Assembly: GCA_012064415.1 (NCBI GenBank)
Contig: SSNU01000050.1
Coordinates: 528,469 to 566,485, forward strand
DNA from: Gyrodactylus bullatarudis
Lineage: Eukaryota; Platyhelminthes; Monogenea; Gyrodactylidea; Gyrodactylidae
Length of the DNA stretch: 38,017 nt
Direction: 5' to 3'
The translations under genes and the position numbers were made by a program. The notes under the pieces are model-generated. The model ran no database searches. It was not told the origin of the DNA and saw only the letters and a program-made list of their open reading frames with translations. Numbering within the stretch: the stretch's first letter is position 1; each line of letters starts with the position of its first letter. Shown one piece after another: positions 24,901 through 34,386 of the stretch.

Positions 24901-27900
24901 AGTTTAAAGAGAAAAGATGGAAGATAAATTTTTTTTCTTAAATTAAAATAATGAAATATAATCCAAACTTGATATATATCTTCATAAACGACAAATTTGC
25001 ATATATGAAACTTTGATTATACATAATTAGTCCTGAATCACTATCTGTTCTAATGACATTTTTAAAAATGGGTCAACAATTATTTATCAAATTTTGACCG
25101 GTGATTATCACCTTAAGAGTTTCATATAAATTAAAACACGTTCTGATAAACAAATGAGTCATCCTCATAATCCAGGAAATAACTAAATATTTAGTAAATA
25201 GTTACTTGGTTATTGTACGGATAATATGAAAGGCCCAATTAAACTAAAAGTTGATTCATATCATGTTGGGAAATTTATCACGTACTCTAGAAAATGTTGA
25301 TTTCTTTCCCTTCAATTTGCAATTGTGAATCTATTGTTTTCCTTTGCATTGTGCGTGCTTTGTTGGGAAAAATACTCCCACTTTTGAGCAAATATTTAAT
25401 TCTCAATATTGCTATAAGAAACTATTTCTTACTTATTTTAATCAAACACACGATGGAATCAAAGGAAATCTGACAATGTAGCCGACAAATAGTTGGTTTG
25501 ACAATTGGGATAAAATTTCCTCGATTGTCATCTTTCTAATATGAGAATTTGGCTGCGAGAATCTAGACTAATTTTTCTAGAAATTAAATAAAAGAAAATT
25601 TCCCCACAATTTTATGTGAAATTTATCTACTCTGTTTATACAAGTGGATAATTATACTGAATAAAGTGAAACAAACCCTGTTTTAATTTTAAAACAAGCA
25701 AAATTGTTGGGATATTTTTTCTTCCTTCGATAAAATGTGATTTTGGTGTGAAATAATTCTTCAGCATCGATATTTTCTTAGATGCTAATCTATTTGGAAA
25801 TAATAAATAGAAGGAATATCCTGTCACCTCTTTTCTCCTTTCTAATTGTAAATTACTTGTGACAGAAATTAATTCTAGCTAGGAAATCCCAACATTTTCC
25901 CAAGATATTTTTTGACAAGTATTTTTGATAAAACCTTTTTTGTTTTCAAGAGGTGTTGCAAAATGGACAGAGGTATAAAGCCTCTATTGCATCAGATTTA
26001 GACTACATCAGTTTGGTATAAAATTTTAAAAGCCTCTTAAAGGTTGTTACAACACTACTTTCGAAAATTGAACAAGTGTAATATTTTTATCCAATTAGAG
26101 AAAAAGAATAATGACTCAATTCGCTGATAGCAGAAATCTTAGTCAGATATCAAGATCAGAACTCTTAATATTGCAAATAATTTCATTCTAAATAAAGATT
26201 GATGTAGATCTCAATCGTTTTCAAGGGAATAAGAATCATATTATCCATCTAGAGGTATATATTTACAGTTGAGGGGAAATGTAAAAGGAATATGCTAATT
26301 TAAAGATCTATGCAAATTTTCAAAGGGGGAGTAACGTATGATTTTATAGAAAGATTTTTTCTCACTTTATTTGAGTTTAAAGTTTTCATCATGATATTAT
26401 TTTGTCGTGAAAATGAAATTCAGATTTTGTGAGCTAGTTTAATTCTCTGGTGTGAAATTGTATTTTAAAGTACAAGCTGAAACCAACTTTTATATTTTAA
26501 TAATTCAATGAGTTGAATGTTTTATGAAATAAAATTAATTCAATTTTATTAGGATGGTTTGTAAATGTCTCTCCAGAGGCCATTTCGTTGAAAAATAAGA
26601 AATATTTATGTCCATATACATAAATTAGGAAATATGTATGTGTATAAGGAAAATGTTGTATTTTCTTGTTGAGTAATTTTTGTTCAAATAGTATGTACAA
26701 TGTACATGGAATTTGTTCATATATATTTTAAGTCAAACTTAAACTCAACATCTAATTTCTGCGAGTCAGTGAGAAGAGAAAGCCATAAAATGGGCATATA
26801 TGAAAGATTTTATTATAGAGGTCAGACTGTGAAAGGGGGGAGATGACCGCTGGTGTGTTCGTTTAATTAATTTTGATATTTTTTTCTTTCAAAATATTCC
26901 AGTCCCACAATATAGAAAACCCAAATTCAAAGTAAACATACAATTTCTACAAGAAAATTAGCAAAGAAATATTATTCCTCCTACAGTAGCGTTGGTTTGG
27001 AAAAAATGAAAGTGTCATAAAATTTTTCTCTGAATTGAAGAGTTGCATGCATAGCAGCTTTTTAGGTTAATTCGTCAACAATTTCCACTTGGTTTTTTGC
27101 ATTAGTCATTTTTCTGCATTTGGTTTCGACGTGTTCAATGCTTTCAATTACCAAATCAAAAATCTTTGTCTTTTTGATGGTTTTCATACATAGAGAAATA
27201 CAAGATGGAGTATTTTTCAGCAAAGAAACCAAGGTCATAGGGTTTATTTTATATCCATATTTTGAAAATTTAGCATAAACAAATCCTCTAACATGTATAA
27301 CATATCATACATTGTGTATGGTTTCAAATTCTATTCTACTCAGAACAGTAGTTTATAGATAAGAATCCGTCTCAAGAGAGCATTTAAAAATATATTTCAA
27401 TTCGAATCATCAATCAAGTGATACGAGAATAAAAATTTTTTTATTCTATGAGCTTTCTTGAGAAGAATATTTTAGTTAACTGTTGATGTGGTTATCATGA
27501 TATTTGATTAAAAACATAGGAAATTCATTTCAATCAATTGTAAAGAAGAATGATAGACGTAGAGTTTATTCGTTTCGAAAAGCCCTACTTGAGTTTTTCT
27601 CCTTTCAATTAATATTTAATAAAACAAACTTGGTTTCTCTTTTACAATCATATTATTTATTTTTCTCTTAGCAGAACAATTCAAGTATGTCTCGACACCA
27701 CATTCACAAACACTCCTTTTGAAAGACCCAAACAAATTTCCTATTGTCAGAGTGAGTAATCTGAGATATTTTTGATTGATTTACAGACCCCTAATCAATA
27801 GGATTTCTTCCTACATTTTGAGGAAATTTCTCATGATAAATATAGGGATGTTAATGAAGTGTCTAAAGCTACATACATTCTTTTTATCAAGATCCGAGTT

Positions 27901-30067
27901 TGATACATTTTCTGCTTTAAAAGGTACACTTGTATGATTTTTTTCTCCAAAAAGCTAGTCTAATTTCCGGATCTGTACTTGTTTTTTTTTAATTTTTATT
28001 TAAGTACTATTGGAAAGAAATGTTTGTTGATTTAGAAAAAATATATATGTTCATTCTGCACGATTATTCTAGAATTTTTTCAAATATTAAGAGTATAAAG
28101 TCACACGTTCTCTATAGAGTAATACGAGTAAGATACTCTGAATATATGCATAGGAAGATATCATTAAGATGAAGTATTAATTTGATATTATTATTTATGA
28201 TCCATTTTTGTCAAGATTTTTTTTCCCTATTGCTTTAGAAAATTATAAATTTATAAACAAAAAATTTCATCTTTATATGCTTCACAGGATACAACTATTT
28301 TTTTGTTTACGTGATTCGTTAGATTAGTTGATAAACATCCTCTTATTCTTTTCTTATTATGGTTAGTTGTGTAGATTGAATACTGTAAAACTAATACTTT
28401 GTTAATCCTGTAAAAGAATAAAATTCAGGTCGTTGTTGTTTTAATGAAAACGTCGTAACAGTTGGATAATTACAAAATTTTACACAATACAAGTGTGTAA
28501 CAGAAAAGATTTTATCTTATATTTTTGAATTCTGATTAACTTTTCACTGTGTGAGATCTGGAGAAATGGAAAAAACACTCGATTATTCATAGATTTACAG
28601 TCTACATTGAACACGAGGAATTTTTGGAAATACTGTTTTATAATTCTATAATTTATAATTGGGATAATTTACCATGTGAAGAAAAAGAAAATTTGTTTTT
28701 TTTGAAAAGGAAAGAAATCATTAGGAAAAAATGTATTCATCAACCATGTAAGAGAGATAAAAATCTTGTTTTTATCAAGGTAATTTTTTGTGTCCCACTG
28801 GGAAGAGATTCGATACTTACATAAACAGGTTTTATCATCCTCAAAGTCAAATAAATCATGACATTCAGATGTATGAATGAGGAAACTTTTAAAGCACTTT
28901 ACAAAGTTTTCTCTATTTGCCATCAGTTGATATATATACAGTTGTATTATTATCTATCAAAGAAACATTAGAGTCGAATCAATTCTTTTTCTGAATTTTA
29001 TCAAATTTGATCCATTTTAGACAACCACTGACCAATTAATGAGCCCTTATGAATCAATAATTCAAACAAGTTCAGATATGAATACACATTTAAGAGGTCA
29101 ACCAAATATTTTATACGATAAAGATAACTTCATGACAATAAATACAAGAATTGGAAACCAAAACAGAGTTGTGACCTTGATGAAAGCGAACGGTTTTCCG
29201 CTTCAGAATTATAAACAAAACCAACCATACCTTCAGAAGACGCCAACTTCGTCTCGACAAAACAGCAACAGTGTTCCAATAAATTATGATAGCTTGAGAT
29301 CTCAAAAGATCCTCGATACATCTCAATACAATGGTGAGCTGGCATCGTAAATATTTTCAATTGAGAACTCTTGAAAAAATTATCTTTATAGAATTTAGAA
29401 CTATAACAAGTGTATAATGTACACATTTATATGATGAAAATTTAAAACAACTTGAATATCTTTTTAGCTATGTAAATTTCCAGGGAAAATTTAGGTTAGA
29501 ATTGATTTTTCTGAAGATTTTTACTCCTCATGCAATGCAATAATTATCAAATGAGAGAAAATGTAACTTGAGATTGTTTCTCAGGCTTTTATTTCTCAAA
29601 ATATCATCATTGAGAGATAATAGGGGGCAATCTCAAATTTCCAATTTCAGAGAGCCACTTCAAAAATTTGAATATTCGTTTGAGGATTAAGTTTAGAATT
29701 TTTTATTTATTTATTAAATCTTCAAGTGTAGAAAGTTAGGTTTGAGTTTATATAGATCATCAAGTTTTAGATTCAATCATTTTTAAAATTGCATAAAGAA
29801 ATTATAGATTAAAAATTCATAATGTCGATCGTATCCTTTATTACTATAGAATATCAGACAATTCCAATTAAATTAGGACCAAATGATGATATTTTGTCGC
29901 AGACAAACCTTTCTGAAGAAACAATGAGTTGTGGGTCAATTGAAGTTTCAAACATTAACAAAAATTCCAATTTTCAAAAGAATGTCAACTACAGTGAAAA
30001 GACTGAGCTGAAACCAGGAGAACCGCTGCCCTCGAATTTGGTTTTACCAAAATCAACATTTGTTTGA
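15902..30067 (+). CDS. Protocadherin, 7 cadherin repeats and PDZ-ligand tail, 6 exons
   Basis: Exons are 15902-18081, 19994-20273, 21291-21831, 27672-27751, 29021-29333 and 29850-30067, giving 1203 residues. All junctions are GT-AG and keep the frame. Residues 1-19 are a signal peptide. Cadherin repeats end at the calcium motifs DINDNAP (137-143), NDLNDNAP (264-271), NDINDERP (381-388), DVNDNQP (504-510), DVNDNPP (637-643) and DVNDNVP (788-794). A seventh, membrane-proximal repeat (about 798-930) carries DPDEG. RIDRESLC in repeat 1 is the protocadherin-type LDRExxC signature. The LDRE of repeat 6 is assembled across the first splice junction. The TM helix is at about 966-988, followed by a 215-residue tail with no catenin-binding region recognised. 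It ends STFV, a class I PDZ ligand. It should mediate calcium-dependent cell adhesion or recognition. Read-through of several donors would give shorter tails. Which protocadherin subgroup it belongs to is open. Confidence 0.93.
18082..19993 (+). other. Protocadherin intron 1
   Basis: A 1.9-kb intron (GTGAGT...TTTCATAG), phase 2, AT-rich, with no coding sequence recognised. It contains a GC-rich palindrome 42 bases before its 3' end. Confidence 0.85.
19936..19951. repeat. GC-core palindrome in protocadherin intron 1
   Basis: TAATCGGCGCCGATTA is a perfect 16-bp palindrome in a very AT-rich intron. It may be a dimeric transcription-factor site or a chance palindrome. Confidence 0.7.
20274..21290 (+). 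other. Protocadherin intron 2, with a dispersed-repeat copy
   Basis: A phase 0 intron (GTGAGA...ATCCTAG) of 1017 bp. A copy of the dispersed repeat occupies about 21000-21175. Confidence 0.8.
21000..21175 (+). repeat. Dispersed repeat copy 2 (protocadherin intron 2)
   Basis: GAATTTCGATTTCTTGATAA, then TTTTTACTGCTTGAAAATTG and CCTTGTCTTATTTTAAAGTT, follow the same order and spacing as in the copies at 23.2 and 35.5 kb, with many substitutions. Confidence 0.5.
23235..23390 (+). repeat. Dispersed repeat copy 3 (protocadherin intron 3)
   Basis: GAATTTTTATTTTTTGATAA followed by CTAGTCTAAATGCGATCCTA and AAAATCAAA match the order of blocks in the other copies. Confidence 0.5.
27062..27304 (-). pseudogene. 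Unidentified antisense reading frame, possible gene relic
   Basis: The minus strand is open for 80 codons to TAA at 27062, without a start ATG at its head. The composition is protein-like and mixed, unlike the Phe/Ile/Asn/Lys-only chance frames around it. It contains KYGYKINPMTLVSLLKNTPS and later KTKIFDLVIESIEHVETKC. A TTAG acceptor-like site lies just inside the open frame (about 27285), and stops interrupt the frame upstream. It could be the last exon of a nested gene, a decayed retrocopy or chance. I do not recognise the family. Confidence 0.25.
27672..27677 (+). promoter_or_regulatory. Tandem (NAGNAG-type) splice acceptor of protocadherin exon 4
   Basis: The intron ends CTCTTAGCAG, so splicing can follow either AG (exon start 27672 or 27675). 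Both keep the frame. Using the first gives Pro-Glu at the junction; the second gives a single Gln instead. Confidence 0.5.
27752..29020 (+). other. Protocadherin intron 4
   Basis: A phase 0 intron (GTGAGT...CATTTTAG) of 1269 bp, with no gene recognised. Reading frames on both strands at about 28624-28923 overlap each other and look like chance. Confidence 0.8.
29334..29849 (+). other. Protocadherin intron 5
   Basis: A phase 1 intron (GTGAGC...ACTATAG) of 516 bp. Retention would end the protein after four extra residues (ELAS), removing the PDZ ligand. Confidence 0.8.
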
Positions 30068-30162
30068 AAACTCCATATTTATCAGATGAAAATATGATTA
30101 TGCCCTCTGTCCTATCACTTTGTCTTTACAAAGATTACAAATATATAATTATAATAATTATT

Positions 30163-30168
30163 ATTAAA
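30163..30168 (+). terminator. Candidate polyadenylation signal of the protocadherin gene
   Basis: ATTAAA lies 96 bases after the stop codon and is the nearest common signal. Confidence 0.45.
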
Positions 30169-30880
30169 GTTTGAAAAGTTTTTTTACCAACCAACCTTAG
30201 TTCTCTTGAGAAATTAGCATGAAAATGTATGCATCATTGATTTCTTGAGTTTCCTATTTTATTATGCATTTGACGATGAATTCAAACACCTCGAAGGACG
30301 TAATTATTAGGCAAGAAAATTATGAGAAAATCGTTACGAAATTGCCTTCTCATTTCTCGCATTGACTCTATTGGGAATAAATATATATTCGAATAATATC
30401 ATTAAATTTACACGTAGAGGCTATCCATAGGTAGAAAGTCCCATGAGAGAATTATCTTCTCACTTGAATAGATTGTGAGACAAACATGCAATGTAATTCA
30501 AATGAGAGAGTGGGCTTGTTGACCTCTGCAATAAAGGTCATAGTATAACAGAATGATTGTGTATAAAAAATTATACTTGGCTCATTTTTTAATTAATAAC
30601 TGATTAATAATCAGTTGAACTTTATCCATATACGAACGAAAACTCGTCAACCAAAGATTCTGACTCTCTTTAAAAATTATAATTAATATTTTGATATAAA
30701 TATTTAGATCGACTAGAAATATTTCGTTCTAGGTAATATATCAAACAAGTTCTTCGTATTTGGTAATGGATTGGCCTATGTCGCTGAATGTTACTAATGG
30801 AACCCACACAGACTAGTACGAAAGAAACTCACAAAGCATTTAGAAATAATCTAAGTATACATCTAAGTAAACATGGTAGA
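30169..30880. other. Intergenic, no gene recognised
   Basis: AT-rich DNA. It contains a 9-bp inverted pair, TTTGATATA / TATATCAAA (about 30698-30746), and a doubled 12-mer (CTAAGTATACAT / CTAAGTAAACAT, about 30851-30874). These may belong to the left flank of the retroelement debris. Confidence 0.5.
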
Positions 30881-30925
30881 CATATACGCGCGTTTCATCC
30901 TCTTCTTGAAGCATTACTGAGCTTA
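30881..30925 (-). ncRNA. Degenerate hammerhead-like end of a Penelope-like element (tentative)
   Basis: The minus strand reads GAAACGCGCGTATATG (30896-30881), a CpG-rich block in an otherwise CpG-poor region. It fits the 3' half of a hammerhead with a tiny stem III. The expected CTGANGA core is present only as TTCAAGA, and the flanks do not pair to make stem I. If anything it is a decayed element end. Confidence 0.2.
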
Positions 30926-31072
30926 GAAAAGATATTAATTACACAAAAAAATTTATAATGAAAACTCAAATAAATTAGCTTCAATTTGATATATCTCTCA
31001 ACTTAATTCGAGCGGTAGAATTTTTTAAAATCTAGATTGGATCTTCAGTAGTGTATCAAATGTGATTTTAAC

Positions 31073-31462
31073 TCAGTGTGGGATTAAAAGGGGCAAAAAT
31101 ATTATTAATCCTATTATTAATCCTGATTTATAACTCTTTGGACAAAAACTTGAGAAATGTAAATAATTTCCTGTGTCTGTTTTCTTCCTATGTATGGTTC
31201 TCTCTATACTCCCATCTGGTTTCCTTGTCAACTTTACATCTAAGAAACTTATCGAACCTTCTATTTCTTGTTCCTTCGTGAATTTGATGTTCGGATGTAT
31301 CAAGTTCATTTCACTGAAGAATTCGTCGGTGGAAGCTTCTTGTTTCATGACAATGAACGTATCATCTACATATCTAACATACAAATCTGTGTATCCCTCT
31401 ATTAAATTTTCCATTCTATTCTTCTCCAAGTATCCTAAGAAAATATCTGCTAACAACCACAA
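31073..31462 (-). pseudogene. Penelope-like retroelement, reverse-transcriptase fragment (inverted)
   Basis: The minus strand encodes the middle to end of a Penelope-type RT: LLADIFLGYLEKN, the catalytic YVDDTF box (two adjacent Asp), a phase with SFLDVKLTRKPDG (palm/thumb) and NYLHFSSFCPKSYKSGL. Everything upstream of LADIF is missing, and the frame decays after SYKSGL, where a 12-bp tandem duplication sits (about 31101-31124). It lies back-to-back with the endonuclease end of the same kind of element. It is a dead partial copy; the motif itself is intact. Confidence 0.88.
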
Positions 31463-31809
31463 GTCTCTTCAAATTTCAACTTAAAGATAAGCTGAACGAA
31501 TCGGAACAGTCAAATCTCATTTACTGCTTTCAGGCATCATGTGGAACTAGGTATATAGGACGAACACAGAGAAGGTTAGGGATAAGGATCAATGAACATC
31601 TGAGCAAGAATAGTTCATCAATTAAGAAACACATTGTTAGGTGCGGTTGCGAGGCGAATGAAAGCAATTTCAAGATAATTTGTAAGAATTCAAGCGATCA
31701 AAGTATGGACCTTAAAATCAGAGAGAAATTTTATATCATGAAGGAAGATCCAAGTCTATGTATCCAAAAGAACTATACACACAATTTAGAACTACCATGG
31801 CCCAATTGA
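31453..31809 (+). pseudogene. Penelope-like retroelement, GIY-YIG endonuclease and C-terminus
   Basis: The plus strand is open to TGA at 31807. After the linker (FQLKDKLNESEQSN) comes a GIY-YIG nuclease: IYCFQASCGTRYIG, then RTQRRLGIRINEH with the catalytic Arg region, and a likely catalytic Glu in IREKFYIM. The end is NLELPWPN. In intact elements this domain follows the RT and nicks the target. Here the RT part is on the other strand, so the protein cannot be made whole. The domain shows no stop or frameshift, which suggests a fairly recent insertion. Confidence 0.85.
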
Positions 31810-32006
31810 TTTTTAATTTTTCTTTTCTACCTACTAGAAAAGTTTTTTGGTTTTTCATCAATTGGAATTGCTCAAGAGAAATTTTTTTACAATTTTCATT
31901 AAAACAATTCATTAAAACAATTTTATTAAATATTGAACCAGGAATTGAGACTGACGAGACCTGGCGAAATGTAAATATCTCTTTGAATATAATTCTTTTG
32001 TTATAA
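31810..32006 (+). mobile_element. 3' untranslated end of the Penelope-like element
   Basis: AT-rich sequence after the endonuclease stop, with a 13-bp unit, CATTAAAACAATT, twice in tandem (31897-31922) and a hammerhead-like motif (31947-31981). The right boundary is not clear and no target-site duplication was identified. Confidence 0.5.
31947..31981 (+). ncRNA. Hammerhead-ribozyme-like motif in the Penelope-like 3' end
   Basis: In order: GAGA (stem I, 31947-31950), CTGACGA (core CUGANGA, 31951-31957), eight bases GACCTGGC (stem II, only G-C clearly pairs), GAA A (core, 31966-31969), T-GTAA-A-T (two-pair stem III with a GNRA loop), A at 31977 as the cleavage-site base, and TCTC (31978-31981), which pairs with GAGA. 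Penelope-like elements are known to carry minimal hammerheads with very short stem III. The poor stem II makes activity doubtful. Confidence 0.5.
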
Positions 32007-33848
32007 TTTTAATTCATTCATTATCGTACTCCATTTATATTATTTATTTCATTAACAAACACATCTTTCAATATTTCATTTCTATATTTAACTTGTAATT
32101 ACTCTCACTTTTATCTTTTTAAACTACAGATTATGTTCTAACAAAAAATGATATATTTCAGAAAGAAGTTTAAATTTTGATCAAGAAAGTCGAAGCAAAT
32201 ATTTTAAAAGCTCTTTTTCTTGAGAGATATAGTGTCTGAGAAGTGATGGGGAAAATTTACTCCAAAACCACTAAATATTCGACAAAAAAATGCGCAATTT
32301 TTGTTTTGGGCGACACACAGTGTATCATTAGATAGGAAATTAATGCCTAATTAGTTAATTGAAATGTTTTTTTTATTAAAAATTTGAATTGTTTGAAATT
32401 ATTTTTTAACATTTAATTCTCAAATTCATTTTCTTTTCAATTTATCTCAAAAACCAAGCACAATTTAGAAAATATAATTACAGATTTAAAATCAGCACAA
32501 AATTTTGCTCCTGAAAATATCAAGATCTTATTGCGCAATCTCCTACTGTCCTCAAGTCAAATGGTAAAATTTGAAGTCTATTAATTTCTAAAGTAGAAAT
32601 TTTACTAGCCAAAATTCCATGTTCTAATCACAATTTCAGAAAATATTCATCGTTCTAGAGTTTAGATTCAAATACAGAATAAAAAGTTAATATAATAATT
32701 ATGTAATCCATCTAGTTTCAGGATACGTGTTTCTATTCTGAAAAACTAAAGATAAAAAAGTTTGATCTCGTGAAATGAAATTCATGTTTAACTCGATTCA
32801 TTCAGGTTACAAGCAAGCTTCTTCTGTCCATAATCAATTGCACAACTAAAATGATATTAATGAATTCATTGTTCAGCATTACATCCATCATAGCACTGGA
32901 AAAATCTTTGTTAAAAATCTAGATTTAAAAATTTTTTATTAGTAAGTTGGGAAAAAATCTGTTATAGAATAATTAATAATTATAATTATATCAATTAAAC
33001 TTTAGAAAATGTATTTCAAATATCTTGACGATTTTGAGAAAAGTTCAGACTCTAAGAAATTGTATTCAATAACAAATTAATGAGGATTGTAATCAATACG
33101 GAATCATCAATTGACGTGACACGAGAATTTTCCTCTGAAATGACTACGCAAGAAAATTTTTCCAATGCAAATCCAGTTCTGGTATTTTGATTAAACTATT
33201 CCCTTTCTACAAATTATTTCAAGTGGAAATCAGAATTGTATTTGATCAAAATTAGATTTAAAATGAATTTACATTGTATAACTATGGATTTTTATTCTTT
33301 TTTTTCTCGAACGCTAACGAAAGGTGATTCATCGGTGAATAGAAGAAAATGAAAATCCAACAAAAATCGACTTGAGAAAAATTCCATGTCACCACATTCT
33401 ATTCTCAAATATGTTTATTTTACTTCTTTGTTTTTCTCTAAACTAGATCAATGAGAAACCATTTTGGGTCTGTATTCGTATTTTAAAAAAATTTCCAAAG
33501 ACAAACATTGTCGTTTTCTTTGTCAAATTAGTTAATTAATTTTATATCAATTTGATTCAAATGCTTTCTCCCGGATAAGAGAATAAACGTTGAACAGTGT
33601 CAAGAACCATTACATAACAGAAAATTAAAGAATCAATTTTGAAAGTTAAAATCTCTTGTACTCTGTGTAGATTTATGAATGTGACGAAGATAAAAATTCA
33701 CAAGAGGTGAACTGCAATTCTTAAAATAAGATTACAACCCAACCTGAGATTGGCGTGAGAAAAAACGTATATTTTTTATCCTCACATATCTGAACCCGGG
33801 TAAATATTCGCAAGAGTATTTTACTTTGTAAGATATGTTTCGAAAGAT
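32007..33848. other. Intergenic, no gene recognised
   Basis: AT-rich sequence without convincing reading frames, RNA genes or recognisable repeats. Confidence 0.55.
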
Positions 33849-33852
33849 TTAA

Positions 33853-33919
33853 CCCTCACCCTGGAAATGACAAAAATGACATAGGAAAATCAATACAAAT
33901 GGGGTCCACAGGGCGAGGG
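33853..33919. mobile_element. 67-bp piggyBac-type miniature element (MITE)
   Basis: TTAA occurs directly on both sides (33849-33852 and 33920-33923). Inside, the ends CCCTCACCCTG and CAGGGCGAGGG are inverted repeats with one mismatch in 11. TTAA target sites and CCC...GGG ends are hallmarks of piggyBac transposons. It has no coding capacity and is unusually short; it may be an internally deleted remnant. Confidence 0.6.
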
Positions 33920-33923
33920 TTAA

Positions 33924-34239
33924 AACCCATTATCAAATCTCGATTGAATGAGCTAATTTTTATGACTATATTTTCATACATTTATTTATCAAACTAAAAG
34001 AATATGTCAAATTCGGGTTAAAATAAGTTTTACACTGATTTGATAGCAATGTAAAATAGCTTTTGCCATAAAATTGATACCTGTACGCTGTACATTAGAA
34101 ATGTGCACATACTGTGACTCCTATCTTTTTTGATAAAACAAAACACAGTAAAAATAGTTTCCTTATAAATTCAATGCAATGACTAATGACTCTTTATATA
34201 GAGCTAGTCAGAAAAAAGGAGGAAAGTTTCAGTGTGGTC
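33924..34239. other. Non-coding stretch beside a candidate exon
   Basis: No gene recognised. If the candidate exon at 34240-34345 is real, this would include its 3' UTR on the minus strand, though no AATAAA lies close after the stop. Confidence 0.3.
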
Positions 34240-34345
34240 TTAGGTGTAACTAACATCTGGTCTAACCACAGCAGTGGATGGAGGTCTAGCAATTGTATTT
34301 GTTCTTGGATAGATATCTGATATCGCCTTATTGAATAATTTCAGA
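34240..34345 (-). CDS. Candidate terminal coding exon of an unidentified gene
   Basis: The minus strand has an acceptor, ATATTTTAG, then an open frame of 34 codons to TAA (34242-34240). It ends YPRTNTIARPPSTAVVRPD plus VSYT. Pro, Arg, Thr, Val and Ala codons and higher G+C set it apart from the flanks and from chance frames here. The acceptor needs two bases from an upstream exon. One possible partner runs up to a donor, TTCTT|GTAATC, near 34386, implying a 40-nt intron like others in this window, but it is not certain. The gene would extend to the right. The family is not recognised. Confidence 0.33.
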
Positions 34346-34386
34346 CTAAAATATTCAATCTACAATGTTCAAAGAAGAAGATTACA

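Larger units (their letters stand above)
21832..27671 (+). other. Protocadherin intron 3 (5.8 kb)
   Basis: The longest intron (phase 1). It separates the TM exon from the cytoplasmic exons. It contains a dispersed-repeat copy (about 23235-23390) and an antisense reading frame at 27062-27304. Apart from these I see no coding sequence. Retaining its start would add about ten residues and then a stop at 21875. Confidence 0.75.

Noticed and set aside
34230..34310. tRNA-like GC-richer segment
   Set aside because: No cloverleaf, A box or B box could be drawn. No tRNA or rRNA was recognised elsewhere in the window, though this was not an exhaustive search.
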